A stretch of DNA of 34,581 nucleotides from Longimicrobium sp. (GTDB lineage: Bacteria; Gemmatimonadota; Gemmatimonadetes; Longimicrobiales; Longimicrobiaceae). The notes under the pieces were generated by a model, which made no database searches, was not told where the DNA came from, and saw only the letters and a program-made list of their open reading frames with translations. Made by a program: the position numbers and the translations under genes. Location of the stretch: NCBI RefSeq assembly GCF_035474595.1, contig NZ_DATIND010000115.1, positions 1 to 34,581 of the forward strand, in the 5' to 3' direction. Positions 16,589 to 24,049 of the stretch are shown here, one piece after another (position 1 is the first letter of the stretch; every line of letters starts with the position of its first letter).

Positions 16589-17222
16589 GTACGTCCTCCG
16601 TGGTGGGGATGGGTGGGGTGGGTACCCCGGGGGCGCGCTCCGGCGTATCCGGGCGCGGTGCAAAGCGGTGCAGCCGGGGCGGAATGGTGCAGCCGCCGGC
16701 GGGGCGTGCGATGGAAGTTCGTCGCTAAACGGGTTGGGCGTGGGGCGGTCTCGCGGCGGCCGCGAGCAAGGGGAAAGCGGCGGTCGCGGGCACGGCGAAA
16801 CCGGGTGATGCAAGCTTTTGTACGGTGTTGCCGGGCGGGAATCTCGGCAATACAGGTGTTTACCCGCGGGAACCGAACGCGGTGTCCGGGACGGCTGGAC
16901 GGTGGCGGTGCGTTGCGGCAGGCGTGAAGAATAGTACAACATCCGTGCCCGGCGCAAGCGACTTGCAACGGCGCCATGCGCGCGGAGGCTGCCGGCGTGC
17001 GATTCCGACGGCCCGGCGACGGGGTCCGCGCCGTCCCACAGCACCGCTCCAGCGTCGCGCGTCCTTTGTGCCGACGCATCCCCGCGGCACCGTCGCCGGA
17101 CGGAGAAAAAGTCCATTGGCGGCGCTCCGGCGCGTGGATATATTCGTCCACGTCCCAACCGCCCCCATGAGCGCGGCCATCCCACGGCCGCCGCCGCTCC
17201 CGAACGCATCCGGAGAACACGC
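16589..17222. other. divergent intergenic region
   Basis: A 634-bp gap between the minus-strand lipoprotein pair and the plus-strand cupredoxin gene. Apart from the plus-strand promoter candidate at 17116-17144 I see no gene, RNA or clear repeat. Its open frames are GC-driven and unlike proteins. A minus-strand promoter for the lysyl-oxidase-like genes must lie here but is not evident. Confidence 0.45.
17116..17144 (+). promoter_or_regulatory. candidate sigma70-type promoter for the cupredoxin gene
   Basis: TTGGCG (17116-17121), 17 bases, then TATATT (17139-17144). Transcription would start near 17151, 70 bases before the GTG at 17223. Confidence 0.45.
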
Positions 17223-17888
17223 GTGCTCCGCTCCCGCTCCGCCGCCCTCTTCGCGGCCGCGATGCTCGTCCCCGCGATCCTGGCCGCGCGCCCGCGCCCG
17301 GAGCTCGCCGCCGCGGGAACCATCGAGGGCCACGTCCGCCTGTCGCCCTCCGCGCCGCGCCGCATCGCCAACCGCTACCCGGGCGAGGGTGCCGCGGCGG
17401 CGCATCAGGTGGGCGCCGTTCCCCCGGTCGCCTTCCTGGTGGGGCGCGTGGGCGGCGCGCCCGAGCGTGCGGAGCGGCCGCGGCTCACGCAGCAGGACAC
17501 CTCGTTCCGGCCGCCGGTGCTGGTGGTGCCGGTGGGAACGCAGGTGGAGTTCCCCAACCGCGACCCCTTCTTCCACAACGTCTTCTCCTACTCCTCCACC
17601 AAGCGCTTCGACCTGGGGCGCTACCCGCGCGGCGAGTCGCGCACGGTGGTCTTCGACCGGCCGGGGATCGTGAAGGTGTACTGCGAGATCCACCAGTGGA
17701 TGCGCTCCGCCGTCCTGGTGGTCGAGAACCCGTACCACGCCCAGGTCTCCCCCGACGGCCGCTTCACCATCCAGGGCGTGCCGCCGGGGCGGTACAGGCT
17801 GGCCGTGTGGGACTTCGACCGCGGCCAGAAGATGGTGGACGTGACGGTCCCCGCGGCGGGAGTCGCGCGGGTGGAAGTAAATCTTTAG
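17223..17888 (+). CDS. exported cupredoxin-like protein with carboxypeptidase-regulatory-like domain
   Basis: A 221-residue exported protein. GTG 17223 follows GGAGAA; the signal peptide covers about residues 1-22. Residues 95-172 form a plastocyanin-like domain: VVPVGTQVEFPNRDPFFHNVFS with His118, then VYCEIHQWM with Cys154, His157 and Met160, the four type 1 copper ligands. A short beta domain follows (SPDGRFTIQGVPPGRYRLAVWD), like carboxypeptidase-regulatory domains. The family is often described as methylamine-utilisation or plastocyanin-like and acts as a periplasmic electron carrier or copper protein. With the two lysyl-oxidase-like genes it gives three predicted copper proteins side by side, divergently arranged. 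No redox partner is next to it. Confidence 0.88.
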   Translation: MLRSRSAALFAAAMLVPAILAARPRPELAAAGTIEGHVRLSPSAPRRIANRYPGEGAAAAHQVGAVPPVAFLVGRVGGAPERAERPRLTQQDTSFRPPVLVVPVGTQVEFPNRDPFFHNVFSYSSTKRFDLGRYPRGESRTVVFDRPGIVKVYCEIHQWMRSAVLVVENPYHAQVSPDGRFTIQGVPPGRYRLAVWDFDRGQKMVDVTVPAAGVARVEVNL

Positions 17889-17896
17889 AAGAAACA

Positions 17897-18051
17897 GAAG
17901 TCCTGAGTCCCAAGTCCCAAGTCCCAAGTGCCAAGTGGGTTGCGATGTGCCTCCCCTGCGCCTCCGAGACCGCTCATCTTTTCACGTAGGACTTGGGACT
18001 CAGGACTTGGGACTCAGGACTTGGGACTTAGGACTTAGGACTTAGGACTTC
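17897..18051. repeat. 7-bp tandem repeats forming a long inverted repeat
   Basis: The left block (17897-17936) is a run of AAGTCCC-type 7-base units; the right block (17987-18051) is a run of the complementary units (GGACTTG, GGACTCA, GGACTTA). The two blocks can pair over about 33 bases around a 50-base loop. The structure fills nearly the whole gap between the cupredoxin stop and the cyclase start, so it may end the first transcript or shield the second start. Confidence 0.75.
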
Positions 18052-18091
18052 CGTTATCCCTATTCATCCCCAACCCCGATCCCCGCGCCCC

Positions 18092-21000
18092 GTGACCCGC
18101 CGCACCTCCTGGCTCGACCGCGTCCGCCACTCCTTCGCCGCGAAGCTGCTGCTCGCGCTGGCGGGGTCGGTGGGCGTGCTGCTGCTGGTGACCATCCTCA
18201 GCGTGCGCGCGCAGACGCGCCGCCAGGTGGCCGTGGCGGTGGAGCGCTCGCTGGCGCAGTCGCGCAACGTGTTCGCGCAGCAGGAGGGCGAGCTGCGGCA
18301 GGGGCTGGAGACCACGGCGGGGCGATGGGTGGGCGGCAACCGCCTGGGCGCGGCGCTCGACGACGCGCTGCAGTCCGGGTCCACCGACATCCTGGCGCAG
18401 ACCGCCAGCTACGAGTTCCAGCTCGCCGCCTCGCGCGACACCGTGCTCGCCGGCTTCACCGACGCCGACGGGCGCCCGGTGGCCTCGGTGATGAACGACC
18501 GGATGCTGGCCGGGCCGGCGTCCGCCATCCCCGGCCCGCTCGTCTCCTGGCTCCTCCCGTCCGACAGCATCGGCGCGTTCGGCTACCACCTGCTGAACGG
18601 CCGCCTCTTCGCCGTCTACGTCACCCGTCTCCCCCTCTTCGACAACCTGGTGGGCACGCTCACGCTGGGGACGATGGTGACGGACTCGGTGGCGCGCGAC
18701 GCGGGGGTGGCACTGGGCGCCGAGGTCTGCTTCGTGGCCGCCGGGCGGTGCGTGGCCTCGTCGCGCGGGGTGCGCGGGGGGATGGCGACGCAGATGGTGG
18801 CGATGGCCGGCGCGCGCGGCACCCGCCGCGTGAATTGGGGCGGGCGCCGCTGGGTGCTGACCGCCGACCGCATCTCCACCGGCGCGGGGATGCAGCAGGC
18901 GTGGCGGGTGACGGCCTTCCCGCTCGACGGCGTGCTGGGGCCCTTCGAGACCATCCAGCGCGCCGAGGTGCTGGCCGGCGCCTTCTCGCTGGCGCTGGCC
19001 ATCCTGGTGGGCCTCTTCCTCTCGCGGCAGTTCGCGCGCCCCGTCCGGGCGCTCGTCGCCGCCACCGAGCGCGTGGCCGCGGGCGACTACGACGTGCGCG
19101 TGGAGGCCACCACCGGCGACGAGCTGGGGACGCTGGCCGACGCCTTCAACGAGATGACGCACGGCCTGCTGCTGAAGGAGCGCTACCGCGGCGTGCTGGA
19201 CAAGGTGGTCTCGCGCGAGATCGCCGACGAGCTGCTGAAGGGCGAGATCACGCTGGGCGGCGAAACGCGGCGCGTGACCACCCTGTTCGCCGACGTGCGC
19301 GGCTTCACGGCCATGACCGAGGGGATGGAGCCGCAGCGCGTGATCGCCCTGCTGAACGAGGTGATGGAGCGCGCCGCCGAGGCCATCCACCACGAGGGCG
19401 GCGTGGTGGACAAGTTCGTGGGCGACGAGGTGATGGCCGTGTTCGGCGCCCCCGTCTCGCGCGGCGACGACGCCGACCGCGCGGTCCGCGCCGCGCTCCG
19501 CATCCGCGCCGGCATCGAGGCGCTGAACGCCGACCGCGCCGCCCGCGGCGAGCCCACGCTGGGGATGGGGATCGGGATCAACTGCGGCCGCGCGGTCGCC
19601 GGGAACATGGGGTCCACCGGCCGCCTGAACTACACCGTCCTCGGCGAGTCGGTGAACGTGGCCTCGCGCCTCTGCGACCAGGCGGGGCCGGGAGAGATCC
19701 TCGTGGTCCAGCCCTTCCTGGCCGAGCTCAAATCCCCCGTCGGCGCCGTCCCCCTCGGCCCGCGCGCCTTCAAGGGGATCTCCGCCCCGCTCGAGGTCTA
19801 CGCCCTCCGCGCCGCGGGGACGGCGGGCGGCGATGCGGCTTCATCGACGACGACCCTCCCCGCCGCCGCGACGGCGGCGATCGCGCTGATGCTGGGGATG
19901 GGCCTGGCCGTGACGCCCGCGCGCGCGCAGGAGCTGCCGACGCTGCAGGAGCTGGGGATCGGGTGGACGTCGCCGGGCGGCTTCCTCCAGGTCACCCCGT
20001 CGGGGCGATTGGAGATCGCGGGCTACGTGCCGGGCAACGTTCCCGCGTGGCTCATCCCCACCACCCACGCGTTCGTGGCGCCGCGCGCCAGCCTGTTCGT
20101 GGACCTGTTCGCCGGGGAGCGCGTGTACGGCACGGTGGAGCTGCGCGCCGACCGCGGCGAGGCGCCGGCCGACCGGCCGCTGCGCGGGCGCATCGAGCAG
20201 GCGTACCTGCGGGTGACACCGCTCGCCGGCGCCAACGTGAGCGTGCAGGCGGGAAAGTTCGTCTCCCCCTTCGGCGGCTGGCCGCAGCGCCCCGCCGTGC
20301 CCGCCGAAGAGCCGTTCATCCGCCCTCCCCTCCCCTACGACTACCGCACGATCATCTCCCCCACCTTCGTCTCCCTCGGCTCCGCCGGGTTCCTCACCTG
20401 GAAGGACCGCCCGCGGGAGTTCCGCGCCACCGGCGCGCCGGTGGTGTGGAACGCGCCGTACCAGCTGGGGGCCATGGTGAGCGGCGCGTGGAAGGCCGTG
20501 GGGTTCCGTGCGGCGGTGATGAACAGCGCGCCCTCCAGCGAGCCCCGCGAGTGGAACCGCCTGGGCGCGGGCGAGCACGGGCCGTCGTGGGTGGCGCACG
20601 CCAGCGTGCAGGTGGTGCCGGAGCTCAGGATCGGCGCGTCGTGGAACCGCGGCAGCTTCCTGCAGGACGAGCTGACCAACGCGCCGCTCCCGTCGGGAAC
20701 GTCGGTGCGCGACTACTTCCAGGAGATCTGGGGGTTCGAGGCGGCGTTCGCGCGCGGGCCGGTGGCGGCGAAGGGCGAGCTGCTGCTGGACCGGTGGGAC
20801 GTGCCGAACGTGGCCGACTACCCGCGCGACGTCTCGTTCTACGGCGAGGCGCGGGTGAAGGTGACGCCGGGCCTGTTCGCCGCCGCGCGCTACAGCGGCA
20901 TCCGCTTCGACCGCATCTCCAACGGCTCGGGCGGCGAGGTGATGTGGGACTACCCCATCGACCGCCTGCAGCTGGCCGCCGGCTACCGCCTGGGCCGCAC

Positions 21001-21097
21001 CACCGAGGTCCGCGCCGAGTACCTGCTCAACTCGACCGACGCGCCGCCGGCGGGGAGCGACGACCTGGTGTCCATCCAATGGAGTTGGACATTCTGA
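18092..21097 (+). CDS. membrane adenylate/guanylate cyclase fused to outer-membrane beta-barrel
   Basis: A 1001-residue single open frame. Residues 15-38 form a membrane helix, about 40-285 an extracytoplasmic sensor region, about 288-311 a second helix, and 310-362 a HAMP domain. The class III cyclase domain (about 390-560) has metal Asp401 (FADVRGF) and Asp445 (VDKFVGDEVMAVFG), purine-contact Lys441 and LNYTVLGESVNVASRL with the Asn and Arg of the transition state. Glu replaces the usual Asp at the second base-contact site, so ATP versus GTP is open. Residues 591-613 (AIALMLGMGLAV...ARAQ) look like a signal peptide; 614-1001 is a porin-like barrel ending in SWTF. GTG 18092 has no clear ribosome site. 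Either a true IM-OM fusion or two proteins made by internal cleavage. Confidence 0.85.
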   Translation: MTRRTSWLDRVRHSFAAKLLLALAGSVGVLLLVTILSVRAQTRRQVAVAVERSLAQSRNVFAQQEGELRQGLETTAGRWVGGNRLGAALDDALQSGSTDILAQTASYEFQLAASRDTVLAGFTDADGRPVASVMNDRMLAGPASAIPGPLVSWLLPSDSIGAFGYHLLNGRLFAVYVTRLPLFDNLVGTLTLGTMVTDSVARDAGVALGAEVCFVAAGRCVASSRGVRGGMATQMVAMAGARGTRRVNWGGRRWVLTADRISTGAGMQQAWRVTAFPLDGVLGPFETIQRAEVLAGAFSLALAILVGLFLSRQFARPVRALVAATERVAAGDYDVRVEATTGDELGTLADAFNEMTHGLLLKERYRGVLDKVVSREIADELLKGEITLGGETRRVTTLFADVRGFTAMTEGMEPQRVIALLNEVMERAAEAIHHEGGVVDKFVGDEVMAVFGAPVSRGDDADRAVRAALRIRAGIEALNADRAARGEPTLGMGIGINCGRAVAGNMGSTGRLNYTVLGESVNVASRLCDQAGPGEILVVQPFLAELKSPVGAVPLGPRAFKGISAPLEVYALRAAGTAGGDAASSTTTLPAAATAAIALMLGMGLAVTPARAQELPTLQELGIGWTSPGGFLQVTPSGRLEIAGYVPGNVPAWLIPTTHAFVAPRASLFVDLFAGERVYGTVELRADRGEAPADRPLRGRIEQAYLRVTPLAGANVSVQAGKFVSPFGGWPQRPAVPAEEPFIRPPLPYDYRTIISPTFVSLGSAGFLTWKDRPREFRATGAPVVWNAPYQLGAMVSGAWKAVGFRAAVMNSAPSSEPREWNRLGAGEHGPSWVAHASVQVVPELRIGASWNRGSFLQDELTNAPLPSGTSVRDYFQEIWGFEAAFARGPVAAKGELLLDRWDVPNVADYPRDVSFYGEARVKVTPGLFAAARYSGIRFDRISNGSGGEVMWDYPIDRLQLAAGYRLGRTTEVRAEYLLNSTDAPPAGSDDLVSIQWSWTF

Positions 21098-21142
21098 GTC
21101 AACTCGGAGGGATGATGCCCACACTCCGTCGAGAGGTCGAAC

Positions 21143-21382
21143 ATGTCCGAGAGAACCGCAATCCGCGCCGCGTTGCTCGCGCTCGCAGTCGTCGCCGTGG
21201 CCGGGTGGTCCTCTTCGGATCCGCCGCCGCAGGTCCGACGGTGGCAGCACTACTGCGCTGAGAAGAGCAGCATCGAACTCGGAATTAGCCTTACCAGAGC
21301 AGGGCAGGAGGGATGGGAACTCGTCGGGTTCGAGCGCCAGGCCAGCGGCCGGATCATGTACTGCATCAAGAAGCCCGGCTGA
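21143..21382 (+). CDS. small exported DUF4177-like protein
   Basis: A 79-residue protein with an N-terminal hydrophobic segment (about 8-22, ALLALAVVAVAGW) acting as a signal or anchor; there is no lipobox Cys. The motif GQEGWELVGFE is the hallmark of small DUF4177-type proteins, in which a GWELV strand ends a compact alpha/beta fold. Two Cys (YCAEK and YCIKK) could form a disulfide. ATG 21143 follows GAGAGG. It starts 46 bp after the cyclase-barrel stop, so co-transcription is possible. Function unknown. Confidence 0.7.
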   Translation: MSERTAIRAALLALAVVAVAGWSSSDPPPQVRRWQHYCAEKSSIELGISLTRAGQEGWELVGFERQASGRIMYCIKKPG

Positions 21383-21427
21383 TACCCGCGTGGGTTGGCG
21401 ACGCCCCGCGCACGAACGCGAACTGAT

Positions 21428-22051
21428 GTGAATCGACCGAATGCGAAAGCTCCGGCGCCCTCGCAGGCGCCGGAGCCCGTCTTCTTCGCCACGCCGGAAG
21501 AGTTCCGCGCGTGGCTGGAGATGCATCACCAGGACGCGGCCGAGCTGCTGGTGGGGTTCTGGAAGAAGGGGACGGGGAAGCCCAGCCTCACCTGGCCCGA
21601 GTCGGTGGACGAGGCGCTGTCGTTCGGGTGGATCGACGGCGTGCGGCGCTCGCTGGGCGGCGAGGCCTACACCATCCGCTTCACCCCGCGCAAGGCGCGC
21701 AGCACCTGGAGCGCGGTGAACGTCCGCCGCGCCGCCGAGCTGATCGCGGAAGGGCGGATGCGCCCCGCCGGCCTGAAGGCGTTCGAGGCGCGCTCGGCCG
21801 ACAAGACCGCCATCTACGCCTACGAGCAGCGCCACGACGACCTGGCCGAGCCGTACGCGGGCGAGCTGCGCGCGAACGCGAAGGCGTGGGAGTTCTGGCG
21901 GTCGCAGCCGCCGTGGTACCGGAAGACGGCCAGCTGGTGGGTCGCCAGCGCGAAGAAGGAGGAGACGCGCCGGAAGCGCCTGGCCGCGCTGATCGAGCAT
22001 TCCGCGAACCATCGCCCCATCCCCCAGCTCGACCGCAACCCGAAGCCGTGA
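21428..22051 (+). CDS. YdeI/OmdA family protein
   Basis: About 207 residues. The sequence FFATPEEFRAWLEMHH, LLVGFWKKGTG, LTWPESVDEALSFGWIDG and IRFTPRKARSTWSAVN is the pattern of the YdeI family (called bacteriocin-protection or OmdA-like in databases). Family members are cytoplasmic, linked by annotation to resistance to bacteriocins or cationic peptides, with little biochemistry. The start is uncertain: GTG 21428 (used here) and TTG 21395 are both in frame and neither has a good ribosome site. No signal peptide. The family label is interesting beside the peptide genes of this window, but they lie 16 kb away. Confidence 0.85.
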   Translation: MNRPNAKAPAPSQAPEPVFFATPEEFRAWLEMHHQDAAELLVGFWKKGTGKPSLTWPESVDEALSFGWIDGVRRSLGGEAYTIRFTPRKARSTWSAVNVRRAAELIAEGRMRPAGLKAFEARSADKTAIYAYEQRHDDLAEPYAGELRANAKAWEFWRSQPPWYRKTASWWVASAKKEETRRKRLAALIEHSANHRPIPQLDRNPKP

Positions 22052-22483
22052 AGGATTCACCCGTGGACGCGGAGGACGTCGTGGGGAGAAATACGCTCCT
22101 TACGAATTCTTACGAGGTGTGGATGATCTTCGGCAACCTCTCCGAATCCATCTGTTTTACGGGGCCTCACGAGGCGTGATCGCAACGTGCTACCGAAATG
22201 CGTTTCAGCCCGGATCCGTTCGATGCGTCCCCGGTCAGCACCAAGATTAGCGTAACGATATTCCGCACAGTACCTTGCAAAACTAATCATCGCCCGCGCG
22301 ATTTGTTTGGCGCGCCGGACTCTTTCCCGTGGTTCGATCGAGCGTAGCGGTGTCCACCCTCTCCAGATTCCCGGAATTTTAAAACGACCATCCCGAAACG
22401 ATTGCGCGACTCACAATTCCGGTACATAATTGAATCGGCAGCCGGGCGGCTGCCACCGCCCATCACTCACCTATGGGGGACAC
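22052..22483. other. intergenic region, AT-rich 3' half
   Basis: This 432-bp gap between the YdeI-family gene and the S1-type peptidase is clearly lower in GC from about 22060 to 22440. It contains the promoter candidate at 22402-22430. I see no convincing gene, repeat or terminator. Confidence 0.45.
22402..22430 (+). promoter_or_regulatory. candidate sigma70-type promoter for the S1-type peptidase
   Basis: TTGCGC (22402-22407), a 17-base spacer and CATAAT (22425-22430) in an AT-rich stretch. A start near 22437 leaves a leader of about 47 bases with GGGGGA before ATG 22484. Confidence 0.55.
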
Positions 22484-23758
22484 ATGAGGAGCACGAGATC
22501 GATTCCCACCGCGGTTCTCGCCCTGCTGTTCACCGCCGCCTGCGACAACTCCGACCAGCCGGTCGGGCCCCAGCCGGGAGCCCCGTCGCTGAACAACGCG
22601 GCGCCGCAGGGAGCCCTGCGCACCCCCGACGACGAGTTCGCGCGCGTGTCGCGGGCCGAGGTTCCCGGCTTCGCCGGGTTCTACCTGCAGACCGACGGCA
22701 CGCCGGTGATCCGCCTGAAGGACCAGACGCAGCGCGGCGCCGCGCAGCGCTACCTGGCCCAGCAGATCGCCGCCGCGCACCGCGGCCGCCTGGCCATGGC
22801 CCGGCAGCAGCCGGTGTTCGTGAGCGCGGAGTACGACTTCGCGCAGCTGAAGGGCTGGGCCGAGCAGCTCACCCCGCTCATGCAGCAGCGCGGCGACGTG
22901 TACCTGGTGGACGTGGATGAGGTGAACAACCGCGTGCTCCTGGGCGTGGCCGACGCCACCGCCACCGGCGCCGTCCGCGCCGAGGCCGCCCGCCTGGGCA
23001 TTCCGGCGAACGCGGTGGCCACGCAGACGCAGCAGAAGCCGCAGGCGCGCGCCTCGCTGCGCGACCGGCAGTCGGTGCTGGGCGGCGGCATCCAGATCGC
23101 GTTCAGCCAGTACCTGTGCACGCTGGGCTTCAACGCCCGCCGCGTGTCCACGCAGGCGAACATCTTCGTCACCAACTCGCACTGCACGGGCACGCAGTAC
23201 GTGAGCGACGGGATCGCGGAGTACCAGAACCTGATCGCGTCCGGCAACCAGATCGGCAACGAGATCGCCGACCGCGGGATGTGGGCGTGCGCCGGGACGG
23301 GCACCTCGTGCCGCCAGGCCGACGCCGCGTACATCAGCAACAACGGGTCGCGCCCCATCAGCCGCGGCGGGATCTACCGGACCAACTGGGCCACGGGCGC
23401 CAACGCCGGCACCACCATCATCGGCGAGTTCGACATCGTGGCCCGCTACACCGGCTCGCTGCCGGTGAACAGCTACCTGGACAAGACGGGCCGCACCAGC
23501 GGCTCCACGTACGGGCTGGTCACCAACTCGTGCGTGACCATCGGCGTGCTGCGCTGCCAGGACATCTCGAAGGTGTGGTCGGAGGGCGGCGACAGCGGCT
23601 CGCCCGTGTACGTGTGGATCACCGACAACGACGTGCAGCTCCACGGCGTGATGTGGGGCGGCCCGGGAAGCGACTTCTCCACCACCTACTCCAGCCGCCT
23701 GGGCGGGATCGAGGCGGACCTGGGCGCGCTGGACAACCTGTGCCGCTCGGGGTGCTGA
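22484..23758 (+). CDS. chymotrypsin-fold (S1-type) serine peptidase lipoprotein
   Basis: A 424-residue protein. ATG 22484 follows GGGGGA. The signal ends LLFTAAC with lipid Cys20. The N-terminal 180 residues look like a propeptide region. The protease domain shows His233 in VTNSHC (family usual TAAHC), Asp280 in RQADAAYI and Ser371 in GGDSGSPVY, a complete triad in the right order; CTLGFNARR precedes the His as in streptogrisin-type enzymes. Several Cys (for example CRQ, NSCV, LRCQD, NLCRSGC) suggest disulfides and an extracytoplasmic location. Monocistronic between its own promoter and a hairpin at 23797. Substrate unknown. Confidence 0.85.
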   Translation: MRSTRSIPTAVLALLFTAACDNSDQPVGPQPGAPSLNNAAPQGALRTPDDEFARVSRAEVPGFAGFYLQTDGTPVIRLKDQTQRGAAQRYLAQQIAAAHRGRLAMARQQPVFVSAEYDFAQLKGWAEQLTPLMQQRGDVYLVDVDEVNNRVLLGVADATATGAVRAEAARLGIPANAVATQTQQKPQARASLRDRQSVLGGGIQIAFSQYLCTLGFNARRVSTQANIFVTNSHCTGTQYVSDGIAEYQNLIASGNQIGNEIADRGMWACAGTGTSCRQADAAYISNNGSRPISRGGIYRTNWATGANAGTTIIGEFDIVARYTGSLPVNSYLDKTGRTSGSTYGLVTNSCVTIGVLRCQDISKVWSEGGDSGSPVYVWITDNDVQLHGVMWGGPGSDFSTTYSSRLGGIEADLGALDNLCRSGC

Positions 23759-23796
23759 GCGGTTCCTGAATCACCGCAGGAGGACGCAGAAAACGG

Positions 23797-23830
23797 AGAA
23801 GCAGAGGGGGAGCGATCCTCCTCTGCTTCT
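23797..23830 (+). terminator. hairpin terminator
   Basis: AGAAGCAGAGG (23797-23807) pairs with CCTCTGCTTCT (23820-23830), followed by TCGCTTCTG, 38 bases after the peptidase stop. Confidence 0.65.
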
Positions 23831-23846
23831 TCGCTTCTGCCGCTTA

Positions 23847-24033
23847 CCCCGAATGGAATTCGGGGGCAACAACCGCACGAAGTCCCTCCGGGACTGCCCC
23901 CTCGCTCTCCGTGCCTCGGGCAATTCTGGTGTGAGGCAGTCGGCCTGACACCATGGGCGCCTTCAGGCTGGATGCCTGGGAGCAGTCCCGCAGGGACTTT
24001 GTGCTGTTGTTGCCCGGGGTTTTCAACCCCGGG
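23847..24033. repeat. MITE-like hairpin element, copy A
   Basis: 187 bp. The left end is the small hairpin CCCCGAATGGAATTCGGGG, then GGCAACAACCGCACGAAGTC; the right end reads the complement (CAGTCCCGCAGGGACTTTGTGCTGTTGTTGCC) and closes with a CCGGGGTTTTCAACCCCGG hairpin. The middle is less conserved. It ends 17 bp from the uvrC stop. Copy B at 26055-26244 is in the same orientation. No open frame belongs to it. Confidence 0.8.
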
Positions 24034-24049
24034 TCATGGAGATAGAGCC

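Noticed and set aside
16589-17222. Protein-coding genes in the 634-bp gap
   Set aside because: Open frames exist on both strands but none has a ribosome site plus a plausible protein composition or motif.
17897-18051. CRISPR or intron-like structure
   Set aside because: Only 7-bp units in two opposed runs; no spacers, no cas genes, no reverse transcriptase.
19833-19889. Possible separate start (ATG 19833) for the barrel, giving a basic 18-codon N-terminus
   Set aside because: It is in a different frame and stops at 19887-19889; joining it to the hydrophobic segment would need a frameshift. The in-frame fusion needs no change, so fusion is kept as the reading, with resequencing advised.
18325-21261. 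Long plus-strand open frame in another register across the cyclase-barrel gene
   Set aside because: Composition (Arg, Gly, Ala) is that of a frame-shifted GC-rich gene and all motifs are in the 18092 frame.
21428-22051. YdeI-family protein as the immunity gene of the Cys-rich peptides
   Set aside because: The family name (bacteriocin-protection) is suggestive, but the gene is 7 kb from the nearest and 16 kb from the clustered peptides and the family is common in genomes without such peptides.
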